From contig NZ_WHTD01000048.1 of the NCBI RefSeq assembly GCF_009379765.1, positions 1 to 48,385 of the forward strand: a stretch of DNA of 48,385 bases, read 5' to 3'. Position numbers and translations under genes: made by a program. Within the stretch, counting starts at the first letter, position 1, and each line of letters begins with the position of its first letter. Origin of the DNA: Actinophytocola sp. (GTDB lineage Bacteria; Actinomycetota; Actinomycetes; Mycobacteriales; Pseudonocardiaceae). The notes beneath the pieces are model-generated. The model saw only the letters and a list, made by a program, of their open reading frames with translations, made no database searches and was not told where the DNA came from. Below are positions 17,695-26,226 of the stretch, in pieces.

Positions 17695-17746
17695 CGCCCA
17701 CCATGACCGACCAGCCATACCTCTCGCTCAGCGATGAACCGACGCG

Positions 17747-18924
17747 TCACTGGGTTGGGTCGAAGACCGTGCGGACGCAGCCGTCCTTCTTGTGTTTGAA
17801 CAGGTCGTAGCCCTTCGCGCCCTCGTCGAGGGACAGCTCGTGGGTGACCAGATGGCTGGTGCTGATCTCGCCTTTCGCCAGCCGTTCCAGCAGCGTTGGG
17901 GGATGTAGCGCTGGCCGTGCTGCTGCGCGCCGCGGAGCGTGAGCCCGTTGTTGATCACGGCGCCGAGTGGGAACTTGTCGACCAGGCCGCCGAACACGCC
18001 GAGCACGAACACGGTGCCGCCCTTGCGGCAGGCGTGGATGGCTTCCCGGACGGCGGTCGGACGGTCCGACTGCAGGTGCAGTTGCTGCTTGACCTGGTCG
18101 TACACATGGTGCGGGCCCGCGCTGTGCGCCTCCATACCCACGGCTTCGATGCGCACGTCCGGCCGCGGCCGGACGTGCGCTCACGGAGTTCGGCGCCGAC
18201 GTCGGTGGCGGAGTAGTCGATGGTTTCCGAGCCGATGTGCTGCTCGGTCATCGCGAGCCGTTGCGGGATGCAGTCGATGGAGATGACCCGCGCGGCACCG
18301 AGCAGCATCGCCGCGCGCGCGCCGCCATCTGGCCGACGGCGCCGCAACCCCATACGGCCACCACGTCGCCCGGTCGTACTCCGCCGAGATCGGCGCCCAT
18401 CCAGCCGGTCGGGACCGAGTCCGAGACGACCAGGGCGCTGCGGTCGTCGACCTCCGGCGGCACCGGAAAGGCACTGTAGTCGGCGAACGGCACCCGGATG
18501 TACTCGGCGTGGGAACCCCGGAACCCGCCCATCGCGTGGGAGTAGCCGAAGATCCCGCCGGGCTCGTAGCCGTAGGCCATCGACGCGATGCCCGGGTTGG
18601 TGTTCGTGTTGTCGCACAATGACCACAGGTCGTTCTGGCAGTACCAGCACCGGCCGCAACCGATGAACGACGCGACCACCACCCGGTCGCCGACCTTGTG
18701 GTTGCGCACGCCGGGGCGACCTCGACGACGTCACCGAGGAACTCGTGCCCGAGCACGTCTCCGGCCTCCATCGCGGGGATGTAGCCGCCGATCAGGTGCA
18801 GGTCCGACCCGCACGTGGTGGACAACCGGACCTTGACGATCATGTCCTGGTCGTTGCGGATCGCCGGGTCGGGCACCGTCTTCGTGGCGAGCTTGTTCAC
18901 TCCCTGCCAGCACACTGCCTTCAC
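17747..18924 (-). pseudogene. Zinc-dependent alcohol/formaldehyde dehydrogenase, multiple frameshifts
   Basis: All parts of a 390-residue MDR zinc dehydrogenase are present, but in several frames: MKAVCWQGVNKL...STTCGSDLHLIGGYIPAMEAGDVLGHEF (catalytic Cys and GHE), SFIGCGRCWYCQNDLWSLC (structural zinc cysteines), the Rossmann turn region (VWGCGAVGQMAA), PDVRIEAVGMEAH and KHKKDGCVRTVFDP. Shifts occur near 18712, 18335, 18165 and 17900. Resemblance is to glutathione-independent formaldehyde dehydrogenase-like proteins of actinomycetes. The start GTG overlaps the stop of the upstream gene as GTGA. Four indels suggest real decay, although an error-prone assembly could also cause them. Confidence 0.85.
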
Positions 18925-19346
18925 AGCCGTCCCTCCCCACCCGCGCGCCGCGTGATCGCCCGGACCAGTGCGCCGCCGGGAGTCGGCTTGCTGGTGGTTG
19001 GCTCGTCCGGCCGGAGCACCTCACCTGCCTCGACCATCGTCTTCAGGTCCCGCAGCGCTCGCCGCAGGTCGCTTGCCGGCGGTGTCGCGCCGGTGCCGGT
19101 CTGCCGCGGCCGGGCGGCGACCTCGGTGCCGCGACCACCCGGCGCCGGGGTCAGCCGGGTCTCCACCTCCGCGCCGAGGTCGGTGGCCGCGTCGGCGAGC
19201 CGCTCGGGTGGGGCGTTGACGGTGACGACGAGCCAGCGCGCGCCGGCGGTGGTGACGGCGGTGCGATGGGCTGCCACCTTCCTCGCCACGGCCCGACCCG
19301 TGACGACGCCGGCGACGACGAGTGCGCCTGTCCGCAGCGGTCTCAT
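18921..19346 (-). CDS. Cyclase-like (SRPBCC-related) protein with N-terminal membrane anchor
   Basis: A 141-residue protein with ATG at 19346 in a 4-base ATGA overlap with the upstream gene. Residues 5-25 form a short hydrophobic anchor. RWLVVTVNAPPERL begins a truncated helix-grip-like domain with a GRGTEVAARP strand and a C-terminal helix SDLRRALRDLKTMVEAGEVLRPDEP. A highly conserved tail (TSKPTPGGALVRAITRRAGGEGRL) follows. This tail is familiar from actinobacterial proteins encoded immediately before zinc alcohol dehydrogenases, the same arrangement as here. Function unknown. Ligand binding is inferred only from the fold. Confidence 0.65.
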   Translation of the reverse strand: MRPLRTGALVVAGVVTGRAVARKVAAHRTAVTTAGARWLVVTVNAPPERLADAATDLGAEVETRLTPAPGGRGTEVAARPRQTGTGATPPASDLRRALRDLKTMVEAGEVLRPDEPTTSKPTPGGALVRAITRRAGGEGRL

Positions 19347-19561
19347 GATCGCCCGTCCTCGCCAAGCGTTGTCCGGACGAGATCCTTCGTCCAGTCGAAC
19401 AGGGACAACACCGGCTCGGCGACACCACCACCGATGAGAAAGGCACCCGCTCCGGACACCGTGCGTGCCATCGCCAGCCCGGCGATGCCGAACAGCAGGT
19501 GCACCGCCACCACCATGGCCGCGGTCCGAACAGGGTGCGCGCGAGCCACAGACGTTGCCAT
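19343..19561 (-). CDS. Short DUF4383-like membrane protein
   Basis: A 72-residue protein; ATG 19561 has GGGAG 4 bases upstream. It retains only the central part of DUF4383 (VVAVHLLFGIAGLAMARTVSGAGAFLIGGG), compared with the 148-residue copy at 2739-3185, so it has one or two membrane helices instead of four. It is translationally coupled (ATGA) to the next gene, so the shortened form may still be expressed. It could be a natural mini-protein or a relic at the head of the operon. Confidence 0.6.
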   Translation of the reverse strand: MATSVARAHPVRTAAMVVAVHLLFGIAGLAMARTVSGAGAFLIGGGVAEPVLSLFDWTKDLVRTTLGEDGRS

Positions 19562-19616
19562 CGGACTCCCTTCGACGATGGCGGGCATCGAATTCCGCCC
19601 GCCTCGTGCGGCGGAC

Positions 19617-19641
19617 ATACCCGCCAATCCGGCGTTCATTC
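19617..19641 (-). promoter_or_regulatory. Possible SigB/SigF-type promoter of the 19.5-kb operon
   Basis: The minus strand reads GAAT, 15 bases, GGGTAT; the ATG at 19561 is 55 bases downstream of the -10. The -10 is perfect, the -35 is a minimal GNNT. Confidence 0.5.
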
Positions 19642-19654
19642 CTCCGGTTTCCGA

Positions 19655-20087
19655 TGTGCCGCGGACCTGGGCACCGGCACCTGGACCACCCTCGCGCAGG
19701 TCGTCGCCAACTCACTCGGCGTGGACGTCGAGGACGTGACCATGCGCATCGGCGACACCCGCTACCCGACCGCCTCGGTCGCCGGCGGCTCGTCCGGCAT
19801 GACCACCTGGGCTGCCCGGTCGTGAACGCCGCCCGCGCCTTCCGGGACAAGCACGGCACCCAGCCAGCGGACGGCGCGGAGGCCGAGGCCACCTCGCTCG
19901 ACGGGGACGACCCGCATGTGAACCCGGTGAGCAGCTAGGGAATCGGCGAGATCGGCATCGTGGGCACTGCGGCGGCCGTCGCCAACGCCGTGCACCACGC
20001 CACCGGCATTCGGGTCCGCGACCTCCCATCACACTCGACAAGATGCTGGCGGCCATGCGGCACACCCGCGAGAAACCCCAGCCCTGA
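19655..20087 (+). pseudogene. Relic of a xanthine-dehydrogenase-type molybdopterin subunit
   Basis: Fragments of the large molybdenum-cofactor-binding subunit lie in order: DLGTGTWTTLAQVVANSLGVDVEDVTMRIGDT, VAGGSSGM, then (other frame) VVNAARAFRDKHG, and after an in-frame TAG GIGEIGIVGTAAAVANAVHHATGIRVRDLP with a last frameshift into ITLDKMLAAM, ending with TGA at 20085. GIGEIG...AVANAV is the C-terminal signature carrying the catalytic Glu of the xanthine oxidase family. Two thirds of the gene is missing. Confidence 0.8.
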
Positions 20088-20129
20088 CCAGGTCGTGCCG
20101 GCCTCGTCGTCGACGGCCTTCCTGACTCG

Positions 20130-20283
20130 GCGGAGTCGGGTGCGGCGACGTGAGCTTACGTGGCCGGAGATACCACCGGTCGCCAACACGATGCCGGCGA
20201 AGATGAAGGACATGCACGGTCGCGCGTAGTCCGCGCGCAACCTGCCGGAGCCGGCGCCGGTCAGCACATGGCTGGCCTGTCAC
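20130..20283 (-). pseudogene. Relic of a second DUF3040-like gene
   Basis: The minus strand gives [14 protein letters not shown] and, in another frame, MSFIFAGIVLATGGISGHVSS. These match the two ends of the intact protein at 775-1041 ([14 protein letters not shown] and [21 protein letters not shown]). The middle is deleted. Its start overlaps the stop of the GIYLND copy 2 gene, so it was probably the second gene of that operon. Confidence 0.7.
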
Positions 20284-20771
20284 CCCGATCCCGATTGGTC
20301 GAACGCCTCGGTCCCGGCGGCGGCCCGGAACGGCTCGATCTCGGCGCGTTGATGGGCAGCGCGGTCGATCAGCACGTCGAAGTCGACATCGGGTAGCCGC
20401 GCACCGAGACCGGCCAGATCACGCAAGGTCGTCCACAGCTGTTTCTTGCCGTCGATGCCCATCGCGAGGATCTCCAACTCCTCGAACCGGCTCAACGGCG
20501 AGTACGACCTGACTCGACCGTTCGGCTTCACCCTCCCCACCCGCTCGGCCACGATCGCCAGCCCAGTCTTCACCCGGCTGATCTGGACCCCCAGCGGACG
20601 CATGATGCCGCGGAACGTCTCGACGTCCTCGGCGATTCCGGCCGCCACCCGTCCGAGCGCCTCGCCCGCCGGAGTATCGCGGTTGTTGTGTGCCGACCGC
20701 TTGGCGAGCTCCCGCCACGCCACGCCCATAGCCAGTTGGTCGTTCAGGTAAATGCCAAGGAAACGGTCCAT
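20280..20771 (-). CDS. Actinobacterial GIYLND family protein, copy 2 (unknown function)
   Basis: A 163-residue intact member of the three-paralog family (others at 7992-8489 and 28235-28783) and the best reference copy. Blocks: LGIYLNDQLAMGVAWRELAKRS, GIAEDVETFRGIMRPLGV, KTGLAIVAERVGRVKPNGR, YSPLSRFEELEILAMGIDGKK and a C-terminal helix LPDVDFDVLIDRAAHQRAEIEPFR. About 80 percent of positions look identical to copy 1 outside its frameshifted stretch. Predicted all-helical and soluble, with no metal-binding motif. The ATG has no Shine-Dalgarno sequence; a GGGTAT -10 lies exactly 9 bases upstream, so translation is probably leaderless. Downstream lies the DUF3040 relic. Confidence 0.8.
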   Translation of the reverse strand: MDRFLGIYLNDQLAMGVAWRELAKRSAHNNRDTPAGEALGRVAAGIAEDVETFRGIMRPLGVQISRVKTGLAIVAERVGRVKPNGRVRSYSPLSRFEELEILAMGIDGKKQLWTTLRDLAGLGARLPDVDFDVLIDRAAHQRAEIEPFRAAAGTEAFDQSGSG

Positions 20772-20780
20772 GGCCTGGTG

Positions 20781-20804
20781 ATACCCGTTTCATCACCATG
20801 AAAC
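20781..20804 (-). promoter_or_regulatory. SigB/SigF-type promoter of GIYLND copy 2
   Basis: The minus strand reads GTTT, 14 bases, GGGTAT, with 9 bases to the ATG. This is the closest match in the window to the canonical SigB/SigF pattern and implies a near-leaderless transcript. Confidence 0.7.
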
Positions 20805-21249
20805 CATCGCCGCCGTGCCCCGTCAGGCCACAAGCACCTCACGGACCTTGGGCGGAAGGTCGACAAGCCGGCTCCACCTCGTCGAGGGAGACGATCGCTC
20901 CGATCTCCTTGTGCAGTCCGCGCCTCTGTCGTGGCAGATCACTCCGGGCACGTAGCCGAGCGCGGCTGGTATCCCGCCTGCGCCTTACGGGATTGAACCG
21001 CCCCGGGTTCGGTAGAGACTCGTTACTGGGTCGGGCGACCAGACTGGTCAACCGTCGGGCCGGCTGACGCACATCCGGGAAGCTGTGCGGTGGCGAGCAC
21101 CCATCCCTGTCAGCCCAGCGACGTCCGCGCCACGGATGATTTGACACACGACACGCTGTATGACCGCGCGGCGAGGTCTGGGATGAGCCCCGCCGATCGA
21201 TTGCGGCTGATGAGAGCGTGCGTCTCGTTCGGCGTCAGGTGCTGGACGT
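20805..21249. other. 445-base gap between stress region and sugar block
   Basis: No gene is supported. The segment around 20990-21025 (tgaaccgccccgggttcggt and following) looks like the terminal repeat of an IS3-type element, but no transposase is attached. The gap marks the boundary between the decayed region and the intact sugar-metabolism block. Confidence 0.35.
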
Positions 21250-22338
21250 CTACCGGTCGAAGGTGAACACCGCCTGCAGGACGTGCCTGCGGTGGTGGGC
21301 GAGGTCGGTGAGCAGGGCCGGCGCCAGCTCGATGGGCACCAGGTCGGTGATCACGTGTTCGCGCATGCCCTTGGCTTCAGCCCGCAGCAGGCGGATGGTT
21401 TCAGCCGAGAGGCGCTCCCGGTCCCATAGGTGCATTGTGCCCCTGGGCACCCGCCCGATCTGCGCGCAGCGGATCGCGAGTCCGTTGTGGTGGAACTCCT
21501 CCCCCAGCCGCAGGTCCGCCGCGCCGCCGGCGTAGAACGCGAGGTCGATCACGGCGCCCTGGGGCCGCAGCAGTCGCAGTGCGAGCGCGAGGTTCTCGGC
21601 GTTGCCCCGGCACTGGAACACGACGTCCGCGCCGCGATCCCGGCTGGCGTGACGCCACCGGGACTTCAGCGTCTCCGCCGGCTCGCCGCCCGGGTCGAGC
21701 ACCTCGAACCCCAGCGCGCCCGCCGCGGCCTGCCGCTGCGGTGTGGAGTCGACGAGCACGACCTCCTCGGCGCCGTGGTAGCGGGCGAACAAGGCGGTCA
21801 GCAGGCCGACCACCCCCGCACCGGTCACCGCGACCCTGCGACCGAGCACGCCGTCGGACAACGACCGCACGTCGGTCCCGTGCAGTTCGGCGGCCGCGTG
21901 CAGGAGCCCGTTCGCGCAGATCGGCCCCATGTGGGCGACATAGATCCCGAGCAGCGGGTCGAGGTCGTCCGGCAGGGGCACCACCCGGTCGACGAACGGG
22001 TCGACGCGGTAGCCGGAGCGGTGCCCGTAGGTCATCGCCACCGTCGTGCCCGCCGCGACCGCGGGGGCGCGGCTCTCCCGCACGATGGCGACCTCCATGT
22101 AGCCGAGTTTGCGGACCGGGTATCCGTCGCCCTCGCCCGGCCGGAACAGGCCCAGCTCAGCGTCCCACCCGGAGTCCAGAAAAGGGTTGGTGCCCTTGAG
22201 GAAGCTCAGCTCGGTGCCCGCGGATAGTCCACTGTAGATTGTTTCGGCGCGGAAGGTGCCCGCAGTCGGGGCGTCGGGCGGCTCGGTACGCACGCTCACC
22301 TGTCCGGGCGCGTCGATCACCAGCACGCGGTCATCCAT
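21250..22338 (-). CDS. Zinc-type medium-chain dehydrogenase/reductase (sugar or polyol)
   Basis: A 362-residue MDR protein; ATG 22338 has GGAGG 6 bases upstream and overlaps the stop of the preceding gene by 8 bases. N-terminal GroES-like half: IYSGLSAGTELSFLKGTNP, lacking the classical CGxD zinc ligands. Rossmann half: VAVTGAGVVGLLTALFARYHGAEEVVLVD (GxGxxG near the middle, Asp after strand 2 pointing to NAD). C-terminal segments FYAGGAADLRLGEEFHHNGL and AIRCAQIGRVP follow. The missing active-site Cys suggests a redox role different from zinc alcohol dehydrogenases, as in MDR partners of Gfo/Idh enzymes in sugar or polyol metabolism. Co-transcribed with the Gfo/Idh gene; substrate unknown. 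Confidence 0.8.
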   Translation of the reverse strand: MDDRVLVIDAPGQVSVRTEPPDAPTAGTFRAETIYSGLSAGTELSFLKGTNPFLDSGWDAELGLFRPGEGDGYPVRKLGYMEVAIVRESRAPAVAAGTTVAMTYGHRSGYRVDPFVDRVVPLPDDLDPLLGIYVAHMGPICANGLLHAAAELHGTDVRSLSDGVLGRRVAVTGAGVVGLLTALFARYHGAEEVVLVDSTPQRQAAAGALGFEVLDPGGEPAETLKSRWRHASRDRGADVVFQCRGNAENLALALRLLRPQGAVIDLAFYAGGAADLRLGEEFHHNGLAIRCAQIGRVPRGTMHLWDRERLSAETIRLLRAEAKGMREHVITDLVPIELAPALLTDLAHHRRHVLQAVFTFDR

Positions 22339-23302
22339 TCGGTTCCTCCAGTAGGTGCACCGGCTCGCCGTCCTCGGCGGAACGCGCGAGCGCGCAGGCG
22401 AGCCGGTGGGTGCGCAGTGCCTCGGCGTAGGGCACCCGCACGTCGTCGGCACGGCCGAGCACGGCGTCGACGAACGCCCGGTCCGCGGCCCGCTTGGCAT
22501 CGTCGGGATCGACCGCCTCCCACGCCGGTTCCCGGTCGTCGGCGCGGACCGCGATGCCGTCCTCGGTGATCGTGATCGCGAGACCGTCGGCGAAGACCTC
22601 CAGTCCGGCACGCTGTTTCCAGCCCAGCACGCAGGTGGCGGACAGGGTTCCGACCGCCCCGTCCGCGAACCGCAGGGCCGCCGCGGTCGCCCCGGCGACG
22701 TCACCGCCCGCCGCGGGCGCACCGGCGACGGCGTGCACCTCGACGACCTCGCCCGCGAGCAGCCGGGCCAGGTCCAGCACGTGCACGGCCTGCTCGATGG
22801 CCTGTCCGCCGGACCGGTCCCGGTGCGACCACCACGGCACGGGCGGCACCTTGTCCAGCCATGCGCCGGCCACGAGCCGGACCGGCCGGTCCGCGAGCAG
22901 TTCGTGGGCACGCCGCACCGTGGCCGCGTAGCGCCAGTGGTGGCCAACCGCGGTCAGCACACGGGCGTCCGCGACCACGGCGGCCACCCGCTCGGCCACT
23001 TCGAGGTCGAGCCCGAGCGGCTTCTCCACGAACATCGGCAGGCCGGCGGCGGCGATCGCCTCCTCGATGCGGCCGTGCCCGAACGGCGGCACGCACACGT
23101 ACACCGCGTCCACGCCCGCGTCGAGTAGTTCCTCGAGGTCGGCGGCGGGGCGCGCACGCCAGGTCCTGGCGAACTCCGCCCGCCGCGGCTCGTCCGGGTC
23201 AGTCACCGCCGCCAGACCGACGTCCGGGAACTCGTTCAGCATGCGGGCATGCCGGTCCGCCACCGCGCCCGCGCCGACGAACCCGACCCCACAGTCACGC
23301 AC
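22331..23302 (-). CDS. Gfo/Idh/MocA-family oxidoreductase
   Basis: A 323-residue NAD(P)-dependent sugar dehydrogenase-type protein; GTG 23302 is chosen because AGGAGG precedes it. Rossmann motif VGFVGAGAVADRHARML at the N-terminus, then AVYVCVPPFGHG, the hallmark VEKPLGL (Lys in EKP contacts cofactor and substrate), and a WWSHRDRSGGQAIEQAVHVLDLARLL segment with the catalytic-site histidine region. C-terminal beta-sheet domain from about residue 125. Such enzymes oxidise or epimerise sugars, inositols or sugar nucleotides. It forms a two-gene operon with the MDR and is divergent from gpgS (124 bases between starts), suggesting a shared pathway. Confidence 0.85.
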   Translation of the reverse strand: MRDCGVGFVGAGAVADRHARMLNEFPDVGLAAVTDPDEPRRAEFARTWRARPAADLEELLDAGVDAVYVCVPPFGHGRIEEAIAAAGLPMFVEKPLGLDLEVAERVAAVVADARVLTAVGHHWRYAATVRRAHELLADRPVRLVAGAWLDKVPPVPWWSHRDRSGGQAIEQAVHVLDLARLLAGEVVEVHAVAGAPAAGGDVAGATAAALRFADGAVGTLSATCVLGWKQRAGLEVFADGLAITITEDGIAVRADDREPAWEAVDPDDAKRAADRAFVDAVLGRADDVRVPYAEALRTHRLACALARSAEDGEPVHLLEEPNG

Positions 23303-23426
23303 CCGTCCTCCTCGGTCACCGTCGAGAGTCCTCTTCCTATACGACACGGGGATTGCCGGTCCGACCGCGACGAAACGGATCGCGACCAGATGATTCGGTC
23401 ACCGTGCACGGGGAAGCCCCTTCGCC

Positions 23427-24455
23427 GTGAACGAGACAACGGCCGGGCTGTCCGACGCAGTCGCGGACTGGTTACCCCGCCGCACCTGGCGCTCCGACCA
23501 GTGGCGAGCGGAGGCGCTCGCGACGCGGAAGGACGGTCAGCGGATCAGCGTGGTGATCCCCGCGCGGAACGAGGAACGCACCATCGGCGCCATCGTCACC
23601 ACGGTGTGTGAATGCCTGATGCGGACGGTGCCACTGGTCGACGAGCTCATCGTGGTGGACTCCCGCTCCACTGACACCACCGCCGCCACCGCCGCCGCAG
23701 CTGGCGCGACGGTGGTCGCGCAGGACGACGTGCTCCCCGCGCTGGAGCCGATGAACGGCAAGGGCGACGCCCTGTGGAAGGGGCTCGCGGCCAGCACCGG
23801 TGACATCGTCGCGTTCATCGACGGAGACCTGCGCGACTTCAGCGCACGCTTCGTCACCGGGCTGCTCGGTCCGCTGCTCACCCAACCCGGCGTGAGCTAC
23901 GTCAAGGGCTTCTACCAACGCCCGCTGGTGGACGGCGGCGGCGTGGACCGCGACGGCGGCGGTCGGGTGACCGAGCTGGTGGCGCGCCCGCTGCTCGACT
24001 TCTACTGGCCGGACCTCGCCGGTTTCGTCCAACCGCTGGCCGGTGAGTACGCGGGGCGGCGTGACGTGCTCGCGGGGGTGCCGTTCGTCGTGGACTACGG
24101 CGTGGAGGTCGGGCACCTGATCGACCTGCTCCACGCCTACGGGCTCGACGCGCTCGGCCAGGTCGACCTCGGCGTCCGTCTGCACCGGCACCAGCCCAAC
24201 CACCGCCTCGGGCACATGTCGGCGCAGATCCTGCTCACCGTGCTCAACCGGCTGGAGAACACGGGCCGAGTCATCGGCGCGACGCCACCGTCGACCACAC
24301 TCGCCCAGTTCCTCACCGACGACGAACCCGCCACCGGCTCAGACGCCGGCCCCGGCGGCGGTCAGGTGGCCGGGCTGGGCCGCAGGCTCGTCCTGACCCG
24401 CATGTCGCCGGCGGAACGACCGCCGCTGACGACCGTCGAGCAGGCACAGCCATGA
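23427..24455 (+). CDS. gpgS: Glucosyl-3-phosphoglycerate synthase
   Basis: A 342-residue GT81 enzyme making glucosyl-3-phosphoglycerate from an NDP-glucose and 3-phosphoglycerate, the first step to glucosylglycerate (a compatible solute) and, in mycobacteria, to methylglucose lipopolysaccharide. Motifs: ISVVIPARNEERTIG, IVVDSRSTDTT, the DGDL metal-binding motif (about 133-136), YVKGFYQRPL, VTELVARPLLDFYWPDLAGFVQPLAGEYAGRR and YGVEVGHLIDLLHAYGLDALGQVDLG. All are diagnostic of GpgS. The C-terminal 35 residues are a Gly/Ala-rich tail. No glucosyl-phosphoglycerate phosphatase is seen nearby. Its stop overlaps the next gene's ATG, so product transfer to that GT4 enzyme is likely. Confidence 0.9.
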   Translation: MNETTAGLSDAVADWLPRRTWRSDQWRAEALATRKDGQRISVVIPARNEERTIGAIVTTVCECLMRTVPLVDELIVVDSRSTDTTAATAAAAGATVVAQDDVLPALEPMNGKGDALWKGLAASTGDIVAFIDGDLRDFSARFVTGLLGPLLTQPGVSYVKGFYQRPLVDGGGVDRDGGGRVTELVARPLLDFYWPDLAGFVQPLAGEYAGRRDVLAGVPFVVDYGVEVGHLIDLLHAYGLDALGQVDLGVRLHRHQPNHRLGHMSAQILLTVLNRLENTGRVIGATPPSTTLAQFLTDDEPATGSDAGPGGGQVAGLGRRLVLTRMSPAERPPLTTVEQAQP

Positions 24456-25594
24456 GTCTCACCGTGCTCATGAACGCGGGGCCATGGCTGCCGGTGCCGC
24501 CGAACGGCTATGGCGGGATCGAGAATGTCGTCGCGACACTGACAACCGCGCTCCGCGAGTTGGGCGTGCGCGTGGTCATGGCCACGGTCGCCGACAGCAC
24601 GCTCCCGGTCGACGAACGGATCACGCACTTCCGGCACGGCCAGTTCGAGCACCTACTCGAGCCGTACAACCGCGTCTCCGGGCTCGCCCACGCACACCAG
24701 CAGCGCGTGCTCGCAGAACTGCGGCGACGCGACGACATCGACCTCGTGCACGACCACCTCGAGGTGGTCGGGCCGAGCATCCTCGCCTGCACAGACGCCC
24801 CCACGCTGCACACGCTGCACTGGGATCCGCGGCGGCACGCCGAGTTCTACTCCGCTCTCGACGGCGGACCACACCTGCGCGTCAACGGGGTCTCCCGGGC
24901 GCAGCTCGCGACGGCGCCGCCCGCCCTGCGCGCACGCAGCGTCGGCCACGTGCACCTGGCCACCCCGCTCGCCGACGGCGCGGATCGCAAGCCAGTGCCG
25001 CGCAAGGAGGACCACGTGGTGGTGCTCGGCCGGATCACCCCGTGCAAGGGCCAGCACGTCGCGATCCGGGTCGCCGCCAAGGCCGCGTTGCCGCTGGTGC
25101 TCGCCGGCCCGGTCGGGCCCTGCCGCGACCAGGCCGAGCTGGACGAGGCGTTGCGCGGCAACGGGAACGCGGCCGCGAACCCGGACGTGCGGTACTTCCT
25201 CGAGGAGATCGCACCGCACGTCGACGCCACCCGGGTGAGCTGGCCGGGCACCCTCTGCGACACGGAGCGGACTCGGCTGGTCGGCACCGCACGGGCGGCG
25301 CTGTTCCCCATCGAATGGGACGAGCCAGGCGGCACGGCGGTGATCGAGTCACTCGCCCTGGCCTGCCCGGTGATCGGCTACCGCCGCGGGTGCCTGCCCG
25401 AACTCGTCGACCACGACCACACCGGACTGCTCGCCGACCCCGGCGACGAGGACCAGCTCGTCGAGCAACTCCTCGCCGGCAAAGGGATAGACCCGGCCGT
25501 GTGCGCTCGCGAGGCCGCGCGGAGGTTCACGCCACGTGTCATGGCGCGGCGGTATCTCCAGCTGTACGAGCACATCCGCACGAGCACGTGCTGA
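24452..25594 (+). CDS. GT4-family glycosyltransferase coupled to gpgS
   Basis: A 380-residue GT-B enzyme. N-terminal PPNGYGGIENVVATL is the acceptor-domain glycine loop of GT4 enzymes; VVLGRITPCKGQHVAI starts the donor domain; LFPIEWDEPGGTAVIESLALACPVIGYRRGCLPELV is the donor-binding motif (E-x7-E type). ATGA overlap with gpgS implies a shared pathway. In bacteria with mannosylglucosylglycerate a GT4 enzyme (MggA type) extends glucosyl-3-phosphoglycerate, so this gene is a candidate for that or a similar extension. That is inference from context; donor and acceptor cannot be read from sequence. Confidence 0.85.
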   Translation: MSLTVLMNAGPWLPVPPNGYGGIENVVATLTTALRELGVRVVMATVADSTLPVDERITHFRHGQFEHLLEPYNRVSGLAHAHQQRVLAELRRRDDIDLVHDHLEVVGPSILACTDAPTLHTLHWDPRRHAEFYSALDGGPHLRVNGVSRAQLATAPPALRARSVGHVHLATPLADGADRKPVPRKEDHVVVLGRITPCKGQHVAIRVAAKAALPLVLAGPVGPCRDQAELDEALRGNGNAAANPDVRYFLEEIAPHVDATRVSWPGTLCDTERTRLVGTARAALFPIEWDEPGGTAVIESLALACPVIGYRRGCLPELVDHDHTGLLADPGDEDQLVEQLLAGKGIDPAVCAREAARRFTPRVMARRYLQLYEHIRTSTC

Positions 25595-25775
25595 CCGACC
25601 ACGCCTCGCGCTCGTGCGCGGGCTGGTCGATCAGCACGCGTAACCGCATTCCCGAGCTCACGGGTTGATGGCCGGCAAACGCGCTGAGGGTCGAGATCTC
25701 GATGCGCGCGGGCGTGGTCGATGATCAGTTCACCATCCAGGCTCTTGTTACCGCTTCCGGTGCGCGCGGGTGTCC

Positions 25776-26039
25776 TCAGACGGTGCGGGCGCCGGTTTTG
25801 GTGGTGAAGCGGAACTCGAGGGTCACTGGCAGGGAGGTGAGGTCGAGTGCGTTGCGGAGGCGAGGAAGGCCGTGGGTGTTGAGGCGGTGGCGGATATCGG
25901 CGAGGTCCGCATCGTGTTCGGTGGTGACGACCACGGCGAGTGTCGGAGCGTGCTGGGTGCCGGTGAGGTCGGCGTGCGCGGTGCGGATGCCGGGATATGC
26001 GGTGATATCGGCGACGAACGGTGTGGCAGCGATGCGCAA
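25776..26039 (-). CDS. AmaP/Asp23-associated-like small protein, probably truncated
   Basis: An 87-residue frame. ADLTGTQHAPTLAVVVTTEHDADLADIRHRL followed by LPRLRNALDLTSLPVTLEFRFTTKTG resembles the C-terminal half of the small proteins encoded with Asp23/Gls24 alkaline-shock genes in actinomycetes (AmaP-like). In those proteins a membrane hairpin precedes this region. No membrane part or Asp23 partner is found here, so it is probably the surviving end of a longer gene. No convincing RBS. Confidence 0.4.
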   Translation of the reverse strand: MRIAATPFVADITAYPGIRTAHADLTGTQHAPTLAVVVTTEHDADLADIRHRLNTHGLPRLRNALDLTSLPVTLEFRFTTKTGARTV

Positions 26040-26226
26040 TGGACCTGGATCCCGAGGTCAAGCGGGTCATTGCTCTGCTCCGGTTGGGGAGTCCAAACGG
26101 GCGCGCCCGACGGGACTTCCGACCCAGGTCAGACGCGCGGGCAATGCCCACGCGTCGACCGTCGTTGGGCCCTTGTGGCCGTGCGTGTCCCTGTATTGGT
26201 TGGAGGGGAAGGGTGAGGAGCGTGCC

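Noticed and set aside
17567..17737. A 56-codon plus-strand frame starting 10 bases after a GGGTAC, looking like another leaderless stress gene.
   Set aside because: The -35 is poor, the frame contains the terminator hairpin at 17663-17694, the composition is not gene-like and no homology is evident. The GGGTAC is palindromic and is better explained as a minus-strand element for the SRPBCC gene.
20990..21025. Possible tRNA or IS3 end (gggttcgg motif resembling a T-loop).
   Set aside because: No cloverleaf or acceptor stem can be formed around the motif. It is more like an IS3-type terminus, but no transposase or second end is present to prove it.
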